DNA of 7,759 bases, taken from NCBI GenBank assembly GCA_028275425.1, contig JAPWUT010000078.1:1-7759 (forward strand), read 5' to 3'. The stretch is from Anaerolineae bacterium (GTDB taxonomy: Bacteria; Chloroflexota; Anaerolineae; SpSt-600). This document shows positions 1 through 6,620 of this stretch, in pieces. Made by a program: the position numbers and the translations under genes. The notes under the pieces are model-generated. The model was not told the origin of the DNA and ran no database searches. It worked only from the letters and a program-made list of their open reading frames with translations. Within the stretch, counting starts at the first letter, position 1. Every line of letters begins with the position of its first letter.

Positions 1-753
1 CAAGCCAGCCAGCCCGATTTTAACTCCGATGGCACAAAAATCGCTTACCGCTCCTGGAATAACGACCGGCGGGGGATATTCGGCCAGGTTATAGGAGGGG
101 ATTGGTGGAACATCCAAGGCTCCGACTGGCACTCCGAGGCCGCTCGCCCCAGCTGGTCATTTGACGATAGAATCTTTGCCTTCCATTCCCGCCAGGACCC
201 CGACCGGCTCCCCAGGATTTACATCACTACCGCAACCGGTTACGGAGTTATCATGGCCGATATCGGGGGGAAGTATGGCCCGGTGTTCGGCGAATATCCG
301 TCCTGGATGCCTAATGGCACTATCGTCTATGCGGCCAGAGAATGCCGCGATTGCGGCTTGTTCATAATCACTACAAACGGGGTCATCTTAAGGCGCGTGA
401 CTACTGAGCCTTCCGATTCTGCTCCAGAAGCTTCCCCTGACGGCCGTAAGATTGCTTTCATGTCCATGCGAGACGGCAACTGGGAAATCTACGTCGTAAA
501 CTCCGATGGGACAGGCCTCAAGCGCTTGACTAAAGACCCGGCTATAGATGGTCTACCCACCTGGTCCCCTGATGGAAGTTACATCGCCTTCCTTTCCAAC
601 CGGGGTGGCGAATGGGCTATCTGGGCCATAAGGCCCGATGGCTCAGGCCTCAGGCGCCTTTTCACCCTCGGCGGAAGCCCCGACGGCATCGTGGGAATTG
701 ACAGGGAAAACTCAAGAGGATGGCTTGAAGAGAGGATAAGCTGGACTTGGTAA
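1..753 (+). CDS. TolB-like (PD40) beta-propeller protein, C-terminal part
   Basis: The frame is open from the first base, so the start lies upstream and only the last 250 residues are visible. At least five propeller blades of the WD40-like PD40/TolB type can be read, each with a P-x-W/F/A-S-x-D/N-G-x-x-I-A-F/Y-x-S core: residues 4-18, 49-63, 99-111, 141-155 and 185-199. Blades 4 and 5 are the most regular and are followed by the usual 'Y/W-x-x-x-x-D-G-x-G-L-x-R-L' strand (residues 164-176 and 208-220). Proteins of this kind are usually exported or lipid-anchored and bind proteins or glycans, but the N-terminus that would show a signal peptide is missing, so location and partner are unknown. 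The frame ends in W-x-x-x-R-I-S-W-x-W and TAA. A Cys-x-x-Cys pair (C115, C118) interrupts the third blade, which is unusual. The last seven bases overlap the following DUF503 gene, suggesting co-transcription. Confidence 0.85.
   Translation, partial: QASQPDFNSDGTKIAYRSWNNDRRGIFGQVIGGDWWNIQGSDWHSEAARPSWSFDDRIFAFHSRQDPDRLPRIYITTATGYGVIMADIGGKYGPVFGEYPSWMPNGTIVYAARECRDCGLFIITTNGVILRRVTTEPSDSAPEASPDGRKIAFMSMRDGNWEIYVVNSDGTGLKRLTKDPAIDGLPTWSPDGSYIAFLSNRGGEWAIWAIRPDGSGLRRLFTLGGSPDGIVGIDRENSRGWLEERISWTW
731..736 (+). promoter_or_regulatory. Ribosome binding site supporting the TTG start of the DUF503 gene
   Basis: AGAGGA lies inside the end of the propeller gene, 10 bases before the TTG at 747. There is no ATG or GTG at the family's N-terminus, so this site is what decides for the TTG start. 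It implies that the small gene is translated from the same message as the upstream gene. Confidence 0.5.
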
Positions 754-1031
754 TCGGGACCTGCGTCATTGAACTGCATCTACCTGGGAACGGCTCCCTC
801 AAGGACAAAAGGAGAATAATTCAATCCATAATCCGGCGGGTTCAGAACTCTTTCAATGTCTCCATAGCCGAGGTGGGAGCCCAGAACCTTTGGCAGAGGG
901 CCGAGCTGGGAATGGCTTGCGTCTCTACCAGCCAAGAAGCTGCCCATCGTCTCCTGAGCAGCGTGGTGGAATGGATAACCGAGCACTACCCTCAGGTGGA
1001 GCTCATAGATTACCGGATTGAAATTCTCTGA
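747..1031 (+). CDS. DUF503 (YlxP-like) family protein
   Basis: This 94-residue protein matches the DUF503 family over its full length. Visible family signatures are the opening V-I-G-x-C-x-I-E-L-H-L-P-G (residues 2-14), S-L-K-D-K-R-R (17-23), F-N-V-S-I-A-E-V (36-43), the L-W-Q-R-A-E-L-G core (48-55) and the closing D-Y-x-I-E-I-L. Typical members are 90-100 residues, so it is complete. In Bacillus the homologue YlxP lies near the nusA-infB-rbfA genes and is thought to be linked to ribosomes or RNA; its biochemical role is not settled. Here that neighbourhood is absent. The start is taken as TTG at 747 because it puts the family's first residues in place and because AGAGGA (731-736) lies 10 bases upstream; a CTG at 741 is possible but less likely. 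The start overlaps the propeller gene, and the end overlaps the convergent ProRS-like gene by 29 bases. Confidence 0.92.
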   Translation: MVIGTCVIELHLPGNGSLKDKRRIIQSIIRRVQNSFNVSIAEVGAQNLWQRAELGMACVSTSQEAAHRLLSSVVEWITEHYPQVELIDYRIEIL

Positions 1032-2544
1032 GGAAATCCTCCAGCGGGATAATCCTTGACCCGGCCTCGGCCCTCCTTTTGACTTCAATGCCTCCCTGGG
1101 AAAGGGAACGCTTGCTCACCACCACCCTCCAGGGTAGGCCTATTAGGTCAGCATCGGTGAACTTTACCCCGGGGCTCTCGTCTCGGTCATCAAAGAGGAC
1201 TTCAATCCCTTGGCCTTTGAGCCGGGAATAGAGTTTTTCCCCTTCAGCTAATCCCTCTTCCCCCAAGGCTATAAGGTGGATGGGGAATGGGGCTAAAGGT
1301 TCGGGCCAGAGGAGGCCTTTCTCATCGCGGTTGAGCTGGGCCACCGATTCCATCACTTTGTAAGGGTAGAGGGCCAGAAGGACAACCCAAGGGCTCGCCT
1401 TCTTCTTATCGGGAGTATTGAAATAAAGGCCTCGTGCCGATGAGCTTTGGGGGTCGGCTACACGAAGCGAGGCCACTGCGAATCCGCTTGCCACTTCAAA
1501 AGCTGCCTGACAGAATGGGCACTGGATGCCGGCTTTGGCCAGAGCCAAATCCCCTTCAAAATCCGCCTCAAAATCCCTTGGATAATTCACCCCCATCAAG
1601 TGGTATCCTTCCCGATTGGCTCCAGCCACAAAGTTTTGCCCGGTCCGGAGAGAGCTATCAACCGCTACCTTTACCCCCTTGACCCCTATCGGGGATGCGT
1701 AGCCGGGGACTATACCGGCAAAGAGCAATTCCCCCTCGGTAGATGGCCTTAGCCTCACCCAACCCATCTCGCTTGATAGCTTCGGTTCGCTCACATCCAT
1801 ATCGCCCCTGATTACAGCGAAAACAATCCCTCCATCCTCACCGGTGTAAAAGACGGCTTTGGCCGTCTTGCTCTTCGGAACCCCTAAGAAAGAGGCTAAG
1901 GATTCAATGGTGGTACAGCCGGGGGTTGCAACTTCCCTGAGAGGCTCCGGCTCCTCAGGAGGGAGAGGTTCTCTGTGGACTTTAGCCCATGCCGGAGGGG
2001 CAGAATACCCGCAGTTTGGGCATACCACAAGCTCTTCCTCTCCTTCAGGCTCCGGCACAACCCAATCCCATCCCTTTCCAATTGCGGGTGGTGGGGATTG
2101 GAGCTTGCAAGCCTGCAAAAGCTCCCCTACCTTCGCCTGAAGCCCCATGACTTCCTCCCAGGCCATTTTTTCATCGGGCAAAAAGCTTAAGAGAAGGAAA
2201 GCCCTGCCTTCTGGGAGATAGAAGGGTGAGCTTTTACCGATTTCGGCTTCCAGTTCCAGGCGAAGTGGCAATTCTCGGTAGGAAGCGATTTCCCTGGAGG
2301 CAACCCTCAGGGCCAGCCCTTCGGGGGATAAGGCTTCGCCGGAGGATAGATAGAGCTTTTGCACCTCTGGCCCGGTGACGTTTCCCCAAAGTGTTCTGAG
2401 CTTATCCAAGACCAATGAGCCAAGGGGGAGCAATGTGAGCGGGTCCCAGCGCAGGAAACCTGCCCGGGCAAGGAGCCTCAGGCCCGAACTGCCCTTTGCT
2501 TCCACCTGTCTCAAAGTGCGGCCAAAAAGCCTGCTTACCCTCAT
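1003..2544 (-). CDS. Prolyl-tRNA synthetase-like protein with degenerate catalytic core and intact-looking editing domain
   Basis: This 513-residue protein is a divergent relative of bacterial-type ProRS (normally about 570). Recognisable parts are the N-terminal M-R-V-S-R-L-F-G-R-T-L-R, an L-L-P-L-G segment (38-42), I-A-S-Y-R-E-L-P-L (86-94), a YbaK/INS editing domain at about 200-340, and a C-terminal anticodon-binding domain (about 420-513) with D-D-R-D-E-S-P-G-V-K-F (452-462). Within the editing domain, K229 and H315 align with the E. coli ProRS editing residues K279 and H369, and PGYASPIG is present (280-287). By contrast the aminoacylation signatures are gone: the T-x-E proline-binding segment reads SPEG (73-76), motif 2 aligns with 107-121 but lacks its arginines, GHEF is deleted, EVGH reads AVAS (356-359), and the motif 3 Arg aligns with K396. 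CxxC pairs 175/178 and 342/345 flank the editing domain. Normal charging is unlikely; a tRNA-Pro editing or binding role is inference. The ATG at 2544 matches the family start; a GTG at 2553 would add three residues. Confidence 0.85.
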   Translation of the reverse strand: MRVSRLFGRTLRQVEAKGSSGLRLLARAGFLRWDPLTLLPLGSLVLDKLRTLWGNVTGPEVQKLYLSSGEALSPEGLALRVASREIASYRELPLRLELEAEIGKSSPFYLPEGRAFLLLSFLPDEKMAWEEVMGLQAKVGELLQACKLQSPPPAIGKGWDWVVPEPEGEEELVVCPNCGYSAPPAWAKVHREPLPPEEPEPLREVATPGCTTIESLASFLGVPKSKTAKAVFYTGEDGGIVFAVIRGDMDVSEPKLSSEMGWVRLRPSTEGELLFAGIVPGYASPIGVKGVKVAVDSSLRTGQNFVAGANREGYHLMGVNYPRDFEADFEGDLALAKAGIQCPFCQAAFEVASGFAVASLRVADPQSSSARGLYFNTPDKKKASPWVVLLALYPYKVMESVAQLNRDEKGLLWPEPLAPFPIHLIALGEEGLAEGEKLYSRLKGQGIEVLFDDRDESPGVKFTDADLIGLPWRVVVSKRSLSQGGIEVKRRAEAGSRIIPLEDFLREFQSGNL

Positions 2545-2549
2545 GTTGC

Positions 2550-2554
2550 TCACC
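2550..2554 (-). promoter_or_regulatory. Weak ribosome binding site for the ProRS-like gene, overlapping the upstream stop
   Basis: On the minus strand GGTGA lies five bases before the ATG at 2544 and contains the TGA stop of the metallophosphoesterase gene. It matches the extended part of the Shine-Dalgarno consensus (GGAGGTGA). The same bases contain the alternative GTG start at 2553, which would overlap the upstream stop by four bases (GTGA). Either way, translation of the two genes looks coupled. Confidence 0.4.
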
Positions 2555-3293
2555 AGCCGAAGGAAAGCCTGGCGATGAGGCGGGGCGGAAGGCCGACTTT
2601 TTCCATCATTGCCTGGGTTTTCTCCACGGGGTAGGCGACTCTCCTCAACTCCACTACCCCCTTTTCCGAATCCAAGAGGGCATAGCTTGCCCTCGGGTCT
2701 CCATCCCTTGGCTGCCCGACACTGCCAGGGTTTATGATGAACCGGAAATCGGGGTCCAAGAAAAACGGTTCATTTTCCGGTGGTATGAAGGCATCGCAGA
2801 AATTGGGCTTGCTTTCGCGGAAGGCGAAAATCACAGGCACGTGGCTGTGGCCCACGAGGCACCATGGGGTTTCAAAATGGCGGAAATTCTCCAAAGCCGT
2901 TAGGGTTGAGAGGATGTATTCCCATATTGGGTAGCGGGGGCTACCGTGCGCGATGGTAATCTTCTCTTCCAAAACAATCTTCTCCGGGAGGCTATGGAGG
3001 TAAGCGGAAGAAGCGGTGGTTAGGGTTTTCTGGGTCCAAATGGTGGCTGCTCTGGCATCGGGGTTAAAATCTTCAATTCCAATCTTGCTTATGGCAGCCC
3101 AATCGTGGTTCCCCGCAACGCAGGACAGGGAGGACAATCCCCTCACGCGTTCTATGCACTCGTTTGGTGATGGCCCATAGCCAACTATATCCCCAAGGCA
3201 GAGCACTGCCTCGTAGCGCCCTTCGGCATCTTTGAGGACGGCTTCCAAAGCCTCCAGGTTTGAATGGATGTCGGAAATGATTAAGTAACGCAT
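2550..3293 (-). CDS. Calcineurin-like metallophosphoesterase (YfcE/MJ0936 type)
   Basis: This 247-residue cytoplasmic protein carries a complete set of metal-binding motifs of the calcineurin-like phosphoesterase superfamily in the usual order: D8-I-H10, G34-D35-I-V-G-Y-G-P, G61-N62-H63-D64, A-H116-G-S-P, and G148-H149-S-H151-V-P. The D-I-V-G-Y-G-P form and the length are typical of the YfcE/MJ0936-like branch, whose characterised members are metal-dependent phosphodiesterases acting on cyclic nucleotides or model substrates. The physiological substrate here cannot be read from sequence. N-P-G-S-V-G-Q-P-R-D-G-D-P-R-A-S-Y-A near the C-terminus is another family hallmark. The ATG at 3293 shares one base with the TGA of the upstream hydantoinase gene (TGATG), so it is probably translated by coupling; only a weak GGGTAG-like site precedes it. 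The downstream ProRS-like gene follows directly. Confidence 0.93.
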   Translation of the reverse strand: MRYLIISDIHSNLEALEAVLKDAEGRYEAVLCLGDIVGYGPSPNECIERVRGLSSLSCVAGNHDWAAISKIGIEDFNPDARAATIWTQKTLTTASSAYLHSLPEKIVLEEKITIAHGSPRYPIWEYILSTLTALENFRHFETPWCLVGHSHVPVIFAFRESKPNFCDAFIPPENEPFFLDPDFRFIINPGSVGQPRDGDPRASYALLDSEKGVVELRRVAYPVEKTQAMMEKVGLPPRLIARLSFGW

Positions 3294-4669
3294 CAGGCTA
3301 CCCTAATTGGGAATTTCTGTCTGGGGAGAAAAAGTCCCCGGCCTTTCTGCCCGAGGAATTCCCCCTTTTCCACGATTACTTCCCCTCGCGAAAGGACAAG
3401 CCTGGGGTAACCTTTGACTTTCCACCCTTCGTATGGGCAATGGTCAACTTGGTGGTGCAAGGTCCGCCAGGAGAGAGTCACCTCTTCCTCAGGGTCAAAC
3501 ACGACCAAATCAGCATCGGCTCCTGGGGCGATTGTGCCCTTCCGTGGGTATAGGCCGAAGAGTTTGGCCGGCATTGTGGAGCAAACTTCTACAAAGCGGT
3601 TCAGCGAGAGCCTGCCCTCCCTTACGCCGAAGGTGAAAAGGAGGGGGATTCTGGTCTCTACCCCAGGCGCTCCGTTGGGGATTAGGGTGAAATTGCCAAG
3701 CCCTCTCTCCCTCTGGGCCCTGGTCCAAGGGCAATGGTCTGTAGCTACCGTCTGGATTTCACCCCTCGCTAAGGCTCCCCAGAGTTGGCTATGGTGGCTT
3801 TTATCTCTCAGTGGAGGAGAGAGGACAAACATGGCTGCTTCCGGGTCTGGCCGCAGGTATTCCTCATCGGAAAGGAGTAGGTGGTGGGGAGTGACTTCGG
3901 CATAGACTTCTTGGCCCCGGCTGCGAGCTAACCTTACGGCTTCCAAGGTTTCGGTGCAACTTAAGTGGACGAAGTAGACCGGAGTTCGGGTCAAGGCCGA
4001 GAGGGCCAGAACCCTTTGCGCTGCTTCCGCCTCGGCCAGGCAAGGACGACTAATCGGGTGGTAGCGAGGGGAGGTTTTGCCTTCTCGGAGGAGGCGCTCC
4101 TTCATGTGTTCAATCATGTGGTGGTTTTCAGCGTGGACGATTGGGAGCACTCCCGCTTCTCGGCAAGTTTCCAGTAGCTTGAGAATTTGCCCATCATCCA
4201 CCATTAGGCCTGGGTAAGTAGTATAGATTTTGAGGGAAGTGTAGCCCTGTTCGGCCAGCTCAGCAACCTCTTGGAGGAATTGGCCATCAGCCCGGTTGCC
4301 GGTCAAGTGCAGGCTGTAATCCACAACCACTTGCCCATCGGCCTGGCGGCGGCGTTCCTCAACGGCCTGGGATAGGGATTGAGAGCCATGGGCTTCGGCA
4401 AAATCCAAGACCGTGGTTGTCCCCCCGCAAGCCGCTGCCACAGTCCCGGTGAAGAAATCGTCGGCAGAGACGATATCGCCGACGGGCATCTGGAGGTGGA
4501 CGTGGACATCAATGAAGCCGGGGAAGATGTAACAACCTTGGGCTTTAAGTTTCACCGGGGCATCAAGCCCTTTGCCCACGGCTACAATTTTCCCCCCTTC
4601 TATTCCTACATCGGCCTCTACGGCTTCAGAAGCTGTAACCACTACCCCCTCTTTGATTACCAAATCCAT
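3293..4669 (-). CDS. hydA: Dihydropyrimidinase / hydantoinase-family amidohydrolase
   Basis: This 458-residue enzyme belongs to the cyclic amidohydrolases (D-hydantoinase, dihydropyrimidinase, allantoinase, dihydroorotase). The full binuclear-zinc site is visible: H56-V-H58 after P-G-F-I-D, the lysine expected to be carbamylated in S-L-K147-I-Y, H179 in H-A-E-N, H235 in V-H-L-S, and D311 in A-T-D-H. Y152 in the T-T-Y-P-G stretch corresponds to the substrate-contacting tyrosine of D-hydantoinases, and the H-L-x-M-P-x-G and A-D-D-F-x-x-G-T-x-A-A segments (58-79) also favour that branch over dihydroorotase. The expected reaction is reversible hydrolysis of a cyclic amide to an N-carbamoyl acid in the cytoplasm. 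The exact substrate is not assigned, since no carbamoylase, dihydropyrimidine dehydrogenase or transporter is in view. AGGAGGT lies 10 bases before the ATG, overlapping the stop of the upstream gene. The end overlaps the phosphoesterase start by one base. Confidence 0.9.
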   Translation of the reverse strand: MDLVIKEGVVVTASEAVEADVGIEGGKIVAVGKGLDAPVKLKAQGCYIFPGFIDVHVHLQMPVGDIVSADDFFTGTVAAACGGTTTVLDFAEAHGSQSLSQAVEERRRQADGQVVVDYSLHLTGNRADGQFLQEVAELAEQGYTSLKIYTTYPGLMVDDGQILKLLETCREAGVLPIVHAENHHMIEHMKERLLREGKTSPRYHPISRPCLAEAEAAQRVLALSALTRTPVYFVHLSCTETLEAVRLARSRGQEVYAEVTPHHLLLSDEEYLRPDPEAAMFVLSPPLRDKSHHSQLWGALARGEIQTVATDHCPWTRAQRERGLGNFTLIPNGAPGVETRIPLLFTFGVREGRLSLNRFVEVCSTMPAKLFGLYPRKGTIAPGADADLVVFDPEEEVTLSWRTLHHQVDHCPYEGWKVKGYPRLVLSRGEVIVEKGEFLGQKGRGLFLPRQKFPIRVA

Positions 4670-4679
4670 TGCGGCATGG

Positions 4680-4686
4680 ACCTCCT
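4680..4686 (-). promoter_or_regulatory. Strong ribosome binding site of the hydantoinase gene
   Basis: AGGAGGT on the minus strand begins at the last base of the TAG stop of the RACo-like gene and lies 10 bases before the ATG at 4669. A nearer ATG at 4677 opens only a six-codon frame (MPQWIW) and is ignored. This is the best Shine-Dalgarno match in the run, so the hydantoinase may be translated more strongly than its neighbours. Confidence 0.65.
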
Positions 4687-6607
4687 AAGGGGTTCTGAGG
4701 CTTTTAAGCAACTTTTTAACCGAGGGGAAAGCATCCAAATCGGTGTGAGGGAAGAAGAGGGCCGAGGTAAACTCCTCGGTAAAGGTGTTATCGGCCGAAA
4801 GCTCAAGGTAGGTCATCTTCTCGGCGATTTCCACAACCTTTTCCCGCATGTCGGGACAGACAAGGCACATATAAGCTCCGAGGGCCGAGGTATTGCCCAG
4901 GAATTTGAAGCGGTCCCAGGGCATGTCCGGAAGTAGGCCTATCTGTATTGCCTTCTCCACATTGATGTATTTACCGAAAGCTCCGCCTATCAGGACTTGC
5001 TCCACATCGGCTATTTGGACTCCCACGGCTCTGGCCAGGGTTCGGAAGCCGGCGTAGATTGCAGCCTTAGCCCTGAGGAGGTTGGAGATGTCCACTTCGG
5101 TTATGACTATATCCTTTTCCTTGTGGCGCGTTTCCTCTTTCCAGGCCACAACGTATTCGGGGCCGTGGGGGCCTACCCTTACCCTCTTAGTGGGCAGGGA
5201 GAGGTTTATCCGTCCGCTTTTATCCATGACCCCTGTTATGAACATTTCGGCCAGGAGGGAGATAATCCCTGAGCCGCATAGGCCCTCGGGCGGAAGGTCG
5301 CCTATGGTTCGCCATGTAGCCTCGTAGTTCTTGGCACTTATCCACACTTCTTCAATAGCCCCGGCCGTTGCCCTCATCCCCGATTCAACCCCAGCTCCTT
5401 CAAAGGCCGGCCCTGCGGAGCAAGCGCAAGAGATGAGCCAGTCAAAGTTCCCAAGGACCATTTCCCCATTGGTGCCGATGTCCATGAACAGGGTTAGCTT
5501 ATCTGTGGAAAAGGTGCCGGAGCTTAGGACTCCGGCAGTTATATCGGCTCCTACATAGCTTCCAACCCCTGGCAGGCAATCTACGGTAGCCTCAGGGTTT
5601 ATATCAACCCCTATCTCGGAGGCTTTGACCGGCAAAGGATGCCTTATTGTGGGGATGTAAGGTTCAAGGCGTATGGGTTCGGGCCAGAGCCCCAGGAAGA
5701 GGTGAATCATGGTTGTGTTCCCGGCGGCCGTCATCATGTAAATCTCGTCGGGGCTTATGTTCTGCCTGTGGCATATCTGGGCTATGAGTTCGTTTATGGT
5801 CTGGACCACCAAGCGCTGGAGGTGTTCAAGTCCGCCCGGCTTTCGGGCATAGACTATGCGGGAGATAATGTCTTCACCGCAAGAAATTTGCTTATTGTAT
5901 TCGGCAGCTATGTCCACCACCTGGGCCGTGTTCAAGTCCACAAGGTAAACCACAACCGATGTGGTGCCGATATCTACAGCTACGCCGTAAAGCTTACCGG
6001 TAGTGTTGCCAGGCTTGAGGTCAATGAGGCGAGGGGGCTCCTTGCGAGCCCAGTTGTGCATTTCCACTACCGCCGTTACTTTCCACTCGGCTTCCCTGAG
6101 GACTCGGGCCAGCTTCTTGAGGACCGGAAGATCGGCTATGAGCTCTGGAAGGTGGTATTGGAGGGAAAGCTCTCGCTTGAGCCTCTCAAAATCGGTGGTG
6201 TTATCGGCTAAGCTGGGTGGAGTTATTTCCAGGTAGAAGGCCTTTATGTAGGGATTGGAGACGGTATCGCATGGGAAAGGTAAGGCGATGCGCTCGGCGA
6301 CTTTTTCCGTGGGTAAACGGTGCTTTATAAGCTCTTCCTGAGGCGGGACGAATATTACTACATCGCTTTCCACCAAAGTTTGGCAAGCTAAAGCGTAACC
6401 TTGCTTGAGCTCGGTGGGGGAAAGGCGTGCAACGGAGCGATGTCTAACTTCGCCTTTCTCCACTACCACTTTGCAGCGCCCGCACCTCCCTTGCCCCCCG
6501 CAAGGGAGGAGTATCTTTACCCCGGCTATTTCCAAGGCATCGGCGATGGTGGTCTCTTTCTCTACCTCAACGGTTACGTCCTGCGGCTTGATGTGCACCT
6601 TCGGCAT
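4685..6607 (-). CDS. RACo-like [2Fe-2S] ASKHA protein (DUF4445), corrinoid-protein reductive activator candidate
   Basis: This 640-residue protein has the architecture of RACo/RamA-type activators. An N-terminal plant-type [2Fe-2S] ferredoxin domain (about 1-90) shows the cluster ligands C36, C42, C45 and C75 in C-G-G-x-G-x-C-G-x-C and A-L-A-C-Q. After a linker domain, an ASKHA ATPase domain begins near 205 with phosphate-1 motif D212-I-G-T-T-S, T-A-A-G-N-T-T (293-299), phosphate-2 motif D376-I-G-T-N-G-E, C-S-A-G-P-A-F-E-G-A-G (396-406), G-L-C-G-S-G (442-447) and I-G-G-A-F-G (540-545). Characterised relatives use ATP to drive electron transfer that returns inactive Co(II) corrinoid proteins to Co(I), for instance the corrinoid iron-sulfur protein of the Wood-Ljungdahl pathway or methylamine methyltransferase partners. 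No corrinoid protein or methyltransferase is encoded in view, so the target is unknown. The start is an ATG with GAGGAG six bases upstream; it lies 10 bases after the PAP2 stop. Confidence 0.9.
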   Translation of the reverse strand: MPKVHIKPQDVTVEVEKETTIADALEIAGVKILLPCGGQGRCGRCKVVVEKGEVRHRSVARLSPTELKQGYALACQTLVESDVVIFVPPQEELIKHRLPTEKVAERIALPFPCDTVSNPYIKAFYLEITPPSLADNTTDFERLKRELSLQYHLPELIADLPVLKKLARVLREAEWKVTAVVEMHNWARKEPPRLIDLKPGNTTGKLYGVAVDIGTTSVVVYLVDLNTAQVVDIAAEYNKQISCGEDIISRIVYARKPGGLEHLQRLVVQTINELIAQICHRQNISPDEIYMMTAAGNTTMIHLFLGLWPEPIRLEPYIPTIRHPLPVKASEIGVDINPEATVDCLPGVGSYVGADITAGVLSSGTFSTDKLTLFMDIGTNGEMVLGNFDWLISCACSAGPAFEGAGVESGMRATAGAIEEVWISAKNYEATWRTIGDLPPEGLCGSGIISLLAEMFITGVMDKSGRINLSLPTKRVRVGPHGPEYVVAWKEETRHKEKDIVITEVDISNLLRAKAAIYAGFRTLARAVGVQIADVEQVLIGGAFGKYINVEKAIQIGLLPDMPWDRFKFLGNTSALGAYMCLVCPDMREKVVEIAEKMTYLELSADNTFTEEFTSALFFPHTDLDAFPSVKKLLKSLRTP

Positions 6608-6613
6608 ATTTTA

Positions 6614-6620
6614 CTCCTCA
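6614..6620 (-). promoter_or_regulatory. Ribosome binding site of the RACo-like gene
   Basis: TGAGGAG on the minus strand lies six bases before the ATG at 6607 and includes the TGA stop of the PAP2 gene. Its fusion with the upstream stop supports co-translation and leaves no room for a promoter between the two genes. Confidence 0.6.

Noticed and set aside
1015..1039. Possible hairpin GGATT...AATCC across the convergent junction, considered as a bidirectional terminator
   Set aside because: The stem is only five base pairs with a 15-base loop, has no T-run on either side, and lies wholly inside coding sequence.
1003..2553. Reading the ProRS-like gene as a decayed pseudogene
   Set aside because: There is no frameshift or internal stop over more than 500 codons, the editing and anticodon-binding domains keep their key residues, and it is tightly placed in an operon, which points to selection.
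3414..3905. Plus-strand open frame of 163 codons opposite the hydantoinase gene
   Set aside because: It is antisense to conserved amidohydrolase sequence and has no recognisable features of its own.
4675..4677. ATG closer to the AGGAGGT site than the chosen hydantoinase start
   Set aside because: It opens a frame of only six codons, and the chosen ATG at 4669 gives the standard family N-terminus.
4379..4936. Plus-strand open frame of 185 codons opposite the hydantoinase/RACo junction
   Set aside because: It is a shadow of two well-supported minus-strand genes; the composition looks like reverse-strand translation.
5639..6211. Long plus-strand open frame of 190 codons opposite the RACo-like gene
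   Set aside because: It lies entirely antisense to a clearly conserved protein, its translation resembles no family I know, and it has no ribosome binding site or conserved motif.
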